Assembly: GCA_947683625.1 (NCBI GenBank)
Contig: CANTUR010000619.1
Coordinates: 310,001 to 374,000 of the forward strand
Reading direction: 5' to 3'
DNA length: 64,000 bases
DNA from: Mallotus nudiflorus
Lineage: Eukaryota; Streptophyta; Magnoliopsida; Malpighiales; Euphorbiaceae
Each line of letters starts with the position of its first letter. The stretch's first letter is position 1. The position numbers and the translations under genes were made by a program. Under the pieces are notes generated by a model. It saw nothing but the letters and a program-made list of their open reading frames with translations, did not search any database and was not told where the DNA came from. Shown here one piece after another: positions 22,802 to 32,349 of the stretch.

Positions 22802-22873
22802 GAGATGTGGGGGTATCGATTCTTGTACCTTTCGCATAATAAGCAAGTGCTCTACCATCTGAGCTACACTCAT
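22802..22873 (-). tRNA. tRNA-Ala-like relic (probable pseudogene)
   Basis: On the minus strand the D-arm core GTGTAGCTCAGATGGTAGAGC matches plant nuclear tRNA-Ala over its length (shortened quote: TAGCTCAGATGGTAGAGC). It is followed by an anticodon-arm-like stretch (TTGCTTATTATGCGAA), a T-arm remnant ATCGATACC and a 3' end CACATCTC. The anticodon position reads ATT rather than an alanine anticodon, and the T stem and acceptor stem are mismatched, so it is almost surely inactive. A degraded tRNA-derived SINE head is an alternative, but no SINE body is recognised. Confidence 0.7.
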
Positions 22874-24179
22874 CTTCATCTTTCATTTACTATCACATTA
22901 TTAAATTATATTATGATATGTTTCAGGATTGGTTTTTCAATTTGAAGTTAGAAGGCATTATTTTGTATTTTACTAACACATTAAACTACTTGAAATCTTA
23001 AAAAAGTTAAAATTATATTTTTTGTGCTTGAAATATATTGATAAAATTGATTTTATTTTAGAATCATTAGAAATTCAAATTATGACTGTATTTTCTTTAC
23101 CCAAAGTTTTATTATCTCTTTTTATAAATAATCATGTTGGTTCAATTATAATAAATGTTAAATTTTTTACATATTAAGAACTTGAATAATCAATTATGTA
23201 AAAAAAAATTCTTTGCATGTGAGTTGCTTGTATTTGGTCATCACATTCTGTGTATTTTTATAACTCACTTGAGAAATTTATGAAATATAATCCCGAAAAA
23301 TAAATTGGCTAATGCTTTAATAAAAAAAAAAGGAAAAATTAAAGAAAATAAATTTTAAAAAAAGAGAAAATAAAAATAAAAAAGGATGGAAGTACAAAAA
23401 TTAAAAATAAAAAAGAGAAAAGAGAAAAGATAAGGAAAAATTTTATTAAAAAAATAGAAAAATGAAAAAAGAAAGACAAAATAAAAATAAAAAAAGAAGG
23501 GACGGAAAAAAAATATAAGAAAAAAGGATAAAATAAAAATTTATAAAAAGAGTAAAAAATTAAAAACAAATTTTTAAAAAAGAAGAGAATAAAAATTGTT
23601 AAGAAATTAATAAAAAAATTAAAAGAAAAAGGAGAAAAATCAAAAAGAAAAATGTGGGTACATTTTTTAAAATGTAAAAGGTACTCTTATAATTATGATA
23701 GGGTAGATTTGTAAAAAGAATAAAAAAATTGAGATATTTTTATTTGTAATATTTAAAAATGAGGTATTTTTATAAATTTTTTCTAGATTTAATCATAATT
23801 CTGAGTGGAAAATTAATAATAGAGAGAGAAACTCACAATTTATACAAAATTATTTTTTACACGTTTTTATTATATAAAGGCATGGATGCCGTAATTTGAC
23901 TTTTTTTTCTTGGATTCTAATTAATAAAAATTAATTTGGTTTGATTTTAGTGGTAACATAAAAATAGTAAAAATCTCTTGTTAATTAATTTAAAAGTAAA
24001 TTACATTTACTTCTTTAAGATTAGACATAAATAAAATTTTAAAAATTTCTATTTCAAAAACAAATATTTACCTCCTTAAATGTTTATATACCAACACTTG
24101 AGAATTTCTGTTAATTTTTTTTGTTACAAAAAATGACTATTATACCCTTATTTTAACATATATATTCTCTAACTTCATT
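22874..24179. other. A-rich non-coding DNA
   Basis: 23330-23660 is a very A-rich, purine-rich stretch (repeats of AAAAATAAAAAAG type); its long Phe-rich minus-strand frame is a by-product. The rest is AT-rich with no supported feature. A low-complexity block near 23725-23790 resembles the inverted start near 20267. Confidence 0.5.
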
Positions 24180-25450
24180 ACATTTAATCTCTAGTATTAT
24201 TATGTTCAAAACCCGTAAGTGCATGAATTGTGAATTATAGTATAAAAGATATCATTCCCACGAGGATTGTATATTGAGTACTAATATCTCAACTTATTAT
24301 CTTAGCTAGCAAATCAATAAAGTAATTTAGAAAATCAAAATATAAATATAAACAATTAAAACTAAGAGAAAATCAAATGATAAAAATATAGAGCTTAGGT
24401 TTAGTTTTACTATTCCAATCAGATCATGAACACTTAATTATTAAACACATTGATTTTAGTTAAGGATAATTGTTCTAAAATACCTCAAGACTCTTTCGAG
24501 TTCAATTAAGCATGTCAAGATTAAGATTTAATATACTCTCGTGATTAAGAAATTAATCATAACTCATTAAGCTTCTTAACAATTATTTTATCCCTGAAGA
24601 GCTCGCCTACTTTTATGGTCGAGTGGTCTAAGTCCTATAAGTCTAAAGTTAATAAATTCTCCTAACTCTCGTTAATGAATCTACCCATAAACATGCAATC
24701 AATTGGGCTCTTAATTGAATATAAGACATGAAGAGCAACTCATAAAATTAATTGAAAATCAAATTAATAAAACTTGAGTTCAATCACATTATAAAATAAC
24801 TACTCCTAGCCTAAATCCTAAAAAGAGTTTAGTCAAACATATAGTTTTACAAAAAATAAAATAAATAACAAGAGAGTGAAGAAAAAGAATAGATAAAACT
24901 TGTTGAAGTGTCGTTTCAATCTTTAAACTCTTGTTTTCTTGCTTAAGCTCTTGTTTGTTGCTTTTGATGTTTCCTCTTAATGTAGAATCCCTAAAATACT
25001 TTTTAACATCCCTTTTATAGGAAAACTTGATAGAAGAACTCTTAACCCTTGAATTCCTCTTTCTTTTTTGCTTAGGAAAATCTCTTTTAATTCGACATAG
25101 CCTCGACATGCCTGTGCCTCTTCTTGTGTCAAAGTGAAGCTCTTCAGCACGACTTTAACATGGTCATGCTCGTCCTCGAATCAAACTTCCAGTTGGTGTG
25201 CATGGTCGTGCCAAGGTTGTGCTAAGTTTCTCTAACTTATATAGAAAGATGCATAGGTTAAAGCATGCTCGTGTCATGCCCGTGTCCATTGTTCTTTCAG
25301 CTCCAAAAGTACATATGGTTTACAATACGCCCATGTCATGGCCATGTTGTACAAATCCTTGATTTTTTGGAATTCCTTTTTAATCATTTTTACAAAAAGG
25401 AAAACACTAATTAGTAATTAAATATAGACTCCTAATTTGACTAAAATTAA
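24180..25450. repeat. Unclassified repeat-like non-coding block
   Basis: A moderately complex stretch with phrases typical of plant dispersed repeats: ATATCATTCCCACGAGGATT near 24249, and a segment rich in CATGCCCGTG and GGTCGTGCC at 25090-25350. No coding domain, terminal repeat or target duplication could be assigned. It may be a solo LTR or another non-coding element part; that is a guess. Confidence 0.3.
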
Positions 25451-28400
25451 AACAAGAATAATAAAATCCTAATTAAAACTCTAAACTAAAAATATTTCCT
25501 AATTAACCTAAAATCTACCCAATTAACATTATTTATTATTTCAAAAATCATTAAAATTCAACTCAGAAATATGTAAATATTACACACATTAAGTATTTAT
25601 CTTTCTCCAATTTTTATATTTTCTAACTATTTAAAAAAAAAGTTAAAAATTTTAGATTAAAAATTTTATAAAATTTTAGAATCAAAGAATTAAAAAAATT
25701 TTATACACGCAATTATTTTTTAAAATAATTTTAAATTTCTAGAAAATTTTAAAATTCTTTAACAAATTATTGAGTGTATAAAATTTTTTTAACTTTTTTA
25801 TTAAATGTTTAAGGATTGAATGTAAATTTTTTAATTTTTAAAAATTTTTAGATCTATAAAAATTATTTTAATTTTTTTAAATTATTAAAAAATAATTTTG
25901 ATAAACTTAAAAATTTTAAAAAACAACTTTATAAATGTATATTTTAAAAGTAATTTCATCAATTCTCATTGTTAATTTTGTTTAAACATAAATTCTCATT
26001 GTTATTCAAACATAAACTTTGGGATAAATGTTAGGATTTATTATAATGAGGTTAGAGAATACGCATGTTCAAACAAATGTATAACAGTTAAATTTTACCA
26101 AAAAAAAAAAGCCAACAAAGGTCGTTAAGTGTTGTTATATAAAAATTTAGAGAGGTGAATATTTGATTTTAAAATAGGAGGTTTTGAAATGTTAATTATG
26201 TCTAATCTCAAGAAGGTGAATGTAATTGACTCTTAATTTAATAGAGCTACATATATTCTGAGGTCAAATTAAAAAATGTCATTTAAGTGACAACAATCTT
26301 TTATCATTTGATTTCAACAATTATTTTGATTTTAATTTTTAATTTGTACATAATTGAACTAGTATAATGACACTATTTTTCAAAAAAAATAAAATATTTA
26401 TAAAGTGTATTATTACCTATGGCCATCTTTAATTTATAATAATAAAATATAGTACGTTTTGCTCTAAAGTAAAGTTATCATAGTTATGGACACTTGGTTT
26501 GATCGACTCACAATGAAAAGCCCAATGATGAGAAATACGAGTCTTGAATGCAAGGGAGGTCTAAAACCTTTTTGAGAATGGACTTAAAAGGCTGAATTCC
26601 CATCCATAATAAAAGCCTAAGCCTTAATCTAAAAGACTAAACCCAATAGCCAAGCCCAAGCCTTAACCCAAATGCCTAGGCCTACTTTGGCCCAACCATG
26701 GATCGAGCCAAAGAGGCAACACCTAACCAAAGGGATGTCACCTCTATGACGACCACTTTAGTGAGGCAGTGCCTCTTCAAAGAGGCACCGTCATTTTACC
26801 AGCCACTTGCACAACCATTTAATGAAGAAATTACATTGATGGACAAGTGAGTGGGTTTATGTAGGTCTGACCTGAACATATTATGTGAAAATGGGACTTT
26901 GGAGAAAAAAGGTGATTGGGAAGAGTCATGATGAGAGGTAAAAAGTGAATATCTTATCAAAGGCATGAGAGGCTTAAAAGGGGTATAGGAGTGAGAGTGA
27001 AAATGTTAGCAAGTTTTTAGAAAAAAAAAGAAAAAGAAAAAGAAAAAAAGCTTTGAAAGAAGAAGAGGATGTTCTTGGAGAGAAAAAAGGGGAAACTTAG
27101 CCTAGAGGTTCATTTTCAAAGAAAAAGAAGGAAAACTCTTGCATTCAAGTGAAGTTTGAGATTAAAACTAACCTCTGAGGGTCATTCGCTTTAAAAAATA
27201 AACTCATAAAGTAGTAAGAATCACCATTTATAAGCATTAGGTTCTTAACTTTTATAAAGTTCTTGGTTTGTTTGCTTACTTGTTTCTTGGATTTCTTGTT
27301 CATTTTATGCTATGTTTATGATATGATTTGTTAAAGTATTAAGTATAGTTACAAGTCCTTAGTCATTTACATATGATATTGCCTACTTAAGTTTGAAGAA
27401 AATTTTTTAAGTGTTTATGTGCTTGGCATTTAAAGAGGTGTTGCCTCTTTGTGTTAAGGCAATATGATATCACCTCAATGCACAAAGATCACACCTCATT
27501 GATGAGGCATTCATCACATTAATAGAGTTATGCGTAGTTTTATGATAATTTCTTTATTCATTTTATATGGTTTGCATTTATATGTATTTTCATGTTTCTA
27601 TAATTTAGTTACCTTTATGCAATCATTTGTTTACTTTGTTTAGCCAAAATGATCATGTGTTTATCATTTTCATTTATGTTTATTTAATTAATGGATTAAC
27701 TTATGGTTTCCTCTTGTAGGGTTTGTATATTTGTGGAGAATAATGTTTACTTATTTCAGGAACTTTGAGATAATTTTAGTCATCAAATGACTACCCCTTA
27801 ATTAATCTTTTTAATTGTTTACCTTTATTTATCTCGTTGGTAATTGGCATGTTAGAGATGTAATTTATTTCTTCTTTTATTGGTTTATTTTTGGTTTATT
27901 TTCTATTTATCTTACTCTTTTTTGCATGTAAAAGAGATGTAACTCAATGCTCCTCCCCCATTTCTTTGTATGCACAGTTATTTATTTAGCATTGTTTTTA
28001 TGAATGTTTGTAAATTATTATTTGTAATTGAAACTGGGTTTATAAGTATAAAACTTCATTAATGTGCAAATTCAGCCTTAAAAAAGAAATTGGGATGTTG
28101 ATTGGAAACAATTACAAATTGCATAATAATGAGGAAATAACTTAATAATTAAAAATGATAAAATATGAAACACATATGGAGGCCAATTTCAATGTTAGGT
28201 GGGTATTCCAAAAGCTCATATCCAGTTTTTGAACTCATTCTTTGAGGACAACTGCTGGGTACCTCTGTGAAATTCAATTGTTATATAGTATATCTCAGTT
28301 TTCATCTGAGTAGCGATTCCATCTTTAATTTGGGCTACAAGCCTATTTTGTATTTTCTAATAGGTCTCGAGTCCGCATAATGCCGTGGTCGCCAAACACT

Positions 28401-28953
28401 TAGGCAAACGCTAAACCTCACTGCCTACAAAAGTAATTTTATCTAATTCATCATTTTATTTTTAAAATTAAAAAGAATATTTTTGTGCATTTCTTTTTAC
28501 TAATTTTACATTATTTCAGTACTTAACATATTTATATTTTAATATATTTTTAAATATTCATCTAATTAAAATATATTTTATTATTTATCAATTATGTTAA
28601 AAATAATAAAATTAAATATTTCTTGCTAATTATTTATTATTTATGTATGAGCTAAAAATAAAATCACATATAAATATCAAAAGCTAAATATTACATTTAA
28701 TGATCAATAATAAAACAACCAATTAAAAACACACCAAAAAAAAAAAAGGCTTGCATGCATACGGATTATATTAACATGAAACTCAAATCATGCTCTTAAG
28801 GCCTTTGGTTGAAACAAGCTCATCATCCATTACAATGTTCATCTATGTTACAAGAGCTCCCAAAATATGTCAATGCTAGGCAAGAAAAGATGGCTAATCC
28901 CATCATCAACCCTAACCATAAACAAAAAAGAGATTCAAGAAAAGCCATCCACG

Positions 28954-28957
<4 letters not shown>
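25451..28957. other. Non-coding, partly repeat-like
   Basis: 25451-26450 is AT-rich with no feature. 26580-27530 has AAGCCTAAGCC-like phrases and several short inverted repeats around AGAGGCA (for example GAGGCAGTGCCTC and CCTCTTCAAAGAGG near 26763-26787). It reads like an LTR or other element body, but I found no terminal repeats or target duplication. 28190-28440 is a more complex patch (GTTTGGCGACCACGGCATTA on the minus strand) without an assignable family. Confidence 0.4.

Positions 28958-29032
<75 letters not shown>
28958..29032. repeat. (AT)n microsatellite
   Basis: About 37 uninterrupted AT units between a non-coding patch and the SKP1-like gene. Tyr-Ile repeat frames on both strands are by-products. 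Confidence 0.97.
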
Positions 29033-29033
<1 letters not shown>

Positions 29034-29110
29034 CAAATCTCACCCATCTATCATAAAAAAAAAACCCAACATCAATCAAATATTAATAACGGCAAAACCC
29101 TGGAAAACTA

Positions 29111-29823
29111 TTAGGGTGATGGAGTGAGACAATACTCAAAAGCCCATTGAAACTCCCTGCGAATCTTTGCTTCTTCTTCAGGACTAAGATCATTAGCAAC
29201 ACCAAAAATGTCTCTAATCTCTTCAGTGCTCTTACCTTTTATCATGTCACTAATACTCTCACAAAGCAAATTCAAAAGACTATATATTAAGATAACTAGC
29301 AGCTGTTGTCATTTTAAAAAGCATTGCTTGATTAGCATTTACCTCTTTCACAAAACCTTCATTCAAAGCCTTAAACTTGTCACTATCATCAAAACCACTG
29401 CCACTGCCACTACCACTGCCACTGCCAGCGGCGGATGAAGATGCAGTACTAATAACAGCAATGCTGCTAGAGATGGTGTAATACTCCTCCAAGTAAAGTA
29501 TAACTTTCTCCATGATTGGACCTGTGACCTTTGGCAGAGTTATAATGTCACCAGTCGGAGTGTCTTGGATCAAGCGTTTGATTTCTTGGAGAGTGAAGCT
29601 ACATGGTGGATTACTTCCAAGAGTCCGCCATCGGATAATCTCAGGCGGATGATGCTTGGAGAAGGAAGATCAAGAACAGAGTTGTTGGGGGAGGAGGATT
29701 AGGAATGGAGGTTAATGGAGGAGGGTCAGAAATAGAGGTTGATGGAGGAGGAGTGTCAAGAACGGAGGTTGATGAAGAAGGATCAGGAGTGGAGGTCAAT
29801 GAAGAAGGGGGAAAATCGGACAT
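29111..29823 (-). pseudogene. SKP1-like protein gene, frameshifted
   Basis: SKP1 proteins link cullin to F-box proteins in SCF ubiquitin ligases. The ATG at 29823 opens a Pro/Ser-rich N-terminus of 9-residue repeats not usual in SKP1. Three reading frames are then needed. The first shift, in a C run near 29689, leads to IIRLRLSDGG. A second near 29590 leads to QEIKRLIQDTPTGDIITLPK. A third near 29283, after AASYLNI, leads to the highly conserved SKP1 tail (SDMIKGKSTEEIRDIFGV; EAKIRREFQWAFE), stop at 29111. The central loop is Gly-Ser repeats (GSGSGSGSG) instead of the usual acidic linker. Intronless. The shifts suggest a pseudogene, though sequencing error in homopolymers is possible for the first. 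Confidence 0.85.
29671..29814 (-). repeat. 27-bp coding minisatellite in the SKP1-like N-terminus
   Basis: About five imperfect 27-30-bp units built on GAGGTTGATGGAGGAGG (plus strand), encoding 9-residue Pro/Ser-rich units such as TSISDPPPL on the minus strand. The unit length is mostly a multiple of three, so repeat-number changes keep the frame. Confidence 0.8.
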
Positions 29824-29870
29824 TGTCTTGATTTTTTCGGATTCAAGTAAGAAATGAGAAGAAAATGGGG

Positions 29871-29880
29871 GTATTTATAG
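29871..29880 (-). promoter_or_regulatory. TATA box of the SKP1-like gene
   Basis: CTATAAATAC on the minus strand lies about 48 bp upstream of the ATG at 29823 and is a good plant TATA match. The LTR sequence of element A begins about 55 bp further upstream, so any distal promoter has been replaced. Confidence 0.65.
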
Positions 29881-29933
29881 GAAGAGAGTTTTGTTATTGA
29901 TTTCGGAGAAAGCTGAATTACTAGTGGCCGTTG

Positions 29934-30452
29934 GTTTATTTTTGGTATATTTCTAGTATATATATGGTTTATGTTGCTATTTTATTTAATATCATGCATC
30001 ATTGATTTTATGAATGTATGTTTTATATTTTGATGAAGGATATCAATAGAACGTGCTACCTAGTGGGCAGCACTAGGACCGAGTATGTACCGGTACGCCG
30101 ATAGCCTTTAGGCTTTATTACTAACCTATTTGTGGATTATGATCAGATTGATTTATTTGATGTGAGATGTGATTTGAGAGTGTGATTGCTGGAGCTCGGT
30201 TGACCAAGTGCCTCGGGCCAATCACACTGACAGTCAGACTGCTGGAGCTCGGTTGACTTAGTGTCTCGGGCCCAGTATACTGTCCAAATGGAACAAGTGA
30301 ATTTATTTGGAATAAGTGAGCCTGCATGGCTAGAGTGTTTTCTAACACTGATTTGAGGTTGCGATTTTCTAGGGTTCTATTTGATCCTTCATATACGGAT
30401 GTATTTCTTAATATTTATATAAAATGATTTTGTTGCATTTGTATGATTTTGC

Positions 30453-30499
<47 letters not shown>

Positions 30500-31008
30500 C
30501 TATTGAATGTGTACATTGTCAGTTAGTTATGCATGTATATATATTATAACAATTCACTCAGTGAGGTCTGACTCCCCTCCGTTGATTATTTTTCAGGAGA
30601 GTCTACATCTTCAAACCTCAGTAGCAGACCCATACGTTGGATTTCTTCTGCCCCGGCTTCACTATGTAAACTACTTATTTGATTTTATTTTATAATCTAG
30701 ACACTGTAGTAGTTATAGTCATTTGTGAAATTTATATATCATGTTTAAATGAGATTGTATTTTAAAGATTGAACTGGGATTTGTATCAAAAGATTATTTA
30801 TATATATGAGAATGAGCTTATTTATTTAAACGAGTTTGATGGAGCATTACTATATTTTATTTATAAAAATTATTTCCGCTGCAAGTTATTTTATTTATGT
30901 TATTATTATTATTGCATGTTTTTATTTTTAAGGCTTGCTATGGGTTCTGGATTCGAAAGAATTCTCGTTCCCTAGTGCTGGTCATGGCCCTTGTTTTGGG
31001 TCATGAAA
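29934..31008 (+). repeat. Element A 5' LTR, truncated
   Basis: Close match to 38313-39330 of the 3' LTR, including the CCTAGTGGGCAGCACTAGG block and twin hairpins (30180-30295). It starts abruptly at 29934 inside the LTR and ends TCATGAAA where the family has TCGTGACA. Confidence 0.9.
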
Positions 31009-31012
31009 AAGT

Positions 31013-31024
31013 TAGTATCAGAGC
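31013..31024 (+). other. Element A primer-binding site
   Basis: TAGTATCAGAGC just after the 5' LTR. It differs by one base from TGGTATCAGAGC, the usual plant site complementary to the 3' end of initiator tRNA-Met. Confidence 0.9.
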
Positions 31025-31207
31025 GGAGTTCTCTATCAAGGCTTAGTTGTGTGAGTTATGGCCCTAGTTTTTAGTGTTGTGTTTTCTTTTGAAACTACTG
31101 TAGTGAATTAGGTTCGAGTATGTTTTGATAAGTAATCCTTGCTTTAGTTTTTTATATTATTCCTCCATTATCTGTTTTGTCTGAATCATTTTGTTTGTCT
31201 TTTTAGA

Positions 31208-32340
31208 ATGAGGAGGCAAGCACGTGTCGCTCCACCAGTCATTAAGGCCGAGGATGATGAGTCCTTTCAGGATGAGGTTTTACCTCATGAGCCGCCAATT
31301 AGATGCAGAGGTCATGGCAGAGGTAGACCTCAGGGAGTGGCAGGTCTCCATAGGCAGAGAGAGATACAGGATGAGCAGCTTGTAGAGTCTGAGTATGGGG
31401 ATGTTCTTGTACCTCCAGTTGTTCCACCTGTTTAGCCTACCTATCAGTAGGATATGTCTGACCCTGAGGGAACTCTATTTTATGCCAGAGTTGGCAAGAT
31501 CACTTTCAATGGGACGTCCAATCCTCTGGATTTTCTGCATGCGATTGAGACTAGAACTCAGACTGTTCACACTGAGTATCAGTGGATCATGATCGTTGAG
31601 CTTTCTATTGAGGGACCAGCCCTGGACTGGTTCATTCAGATGATCCAGCCGTATATAATGACGATGACCTGGGCTTAGTTTAGAGAGTGATTTATGAGGA
31701 GATTTTGCCTAAAGCCACTCCGCATGAGTTATCGACTCTGATTGACTAGCATTTCTCACGGTGACCAATCTATTGAGGAGTATACCTGAGAGTTCCTCCG
31801 GCTGGGTAGATATGCAGAGAATATGATGTGAGACCAGTATTTTTTAGTCCTTACCTACGTTATCGGATTGGGTTTTGCAGTTGCTGGTATGCCTACGACA
31901 GGCCTTACTCTGGAGTCAGTTATTGAGTTGGCTAAGGAGATTGAGTTGAGGCTAGTCAGGTAGGGAGCTATGCCTAATTATTACCAGTTGGGTGTTCAAC
32001 AGAGTGGATTTCAGACTACTTTATACTTGAGTTTCCAGATTGGATTGAGTAGTCAGCAGAGAGGTCCAGCTCAGCAGAGTCAGAGAAAACAGCAGTGAGT
32101 TCATTAGAGCAGTAGACATGGCCATGGAGGTCAGCGTAGACCATTCAGACTCAGGTCAGGTGCTTCGAGTAGCAGCAGTGGTTGTAGTTCCGGATCAGCT
32201 GCCAGTGTTTGCCAGACCTGTAGCAGAGTCCATCAGGGACCGTGTTATATGACACCACTTATATGCTTTAGATGCGGGCAGACAGGGCATTATGCCAAAT
32301 CGTGTCCTTATTCTGGGTATTAGCAACCGCAGATTCTATG
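31208..32340 (+). pseudogene. Element A gag
   Basis: Capsid/nucleocapsid region. The ATG at 31208 opens MRRQARVAPPV; the retrotransposon-gag core (VGKITFNGTSNPLDFLHAIE, then EGPALDWF) lies at about 31490-31640. A CCHC zinc knuckle CFRCGQTGHYAKSC is intact at 32264-32305. Stops fall at 31433, 31676 and later, with frame changes around 31680-31960, so no full protein is made. Arg/Gly/Ser-rich sequence precedes the knuckle. Confidence 0.9.
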
Positions 32341-32349
32341 ATTTCCATA

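Noticed and set aside
23339..23569. Phe-rich 76-residue ORF
   Set aside because: Complement of an A-rich low-complexity stretch.
26590..26690. Telomere-like AAGCCTAAGCC repeats
   Set aside because: The units are irregular and do not match the plant telomere repeat; they are treated as part of unclassified repeat-like DNA.
28809..29127. Three overlapping ORFs with Tyr-Ile repeats on both strands
   Set aside because: They run through an (AT)n microsatellite and show no family features on either side.
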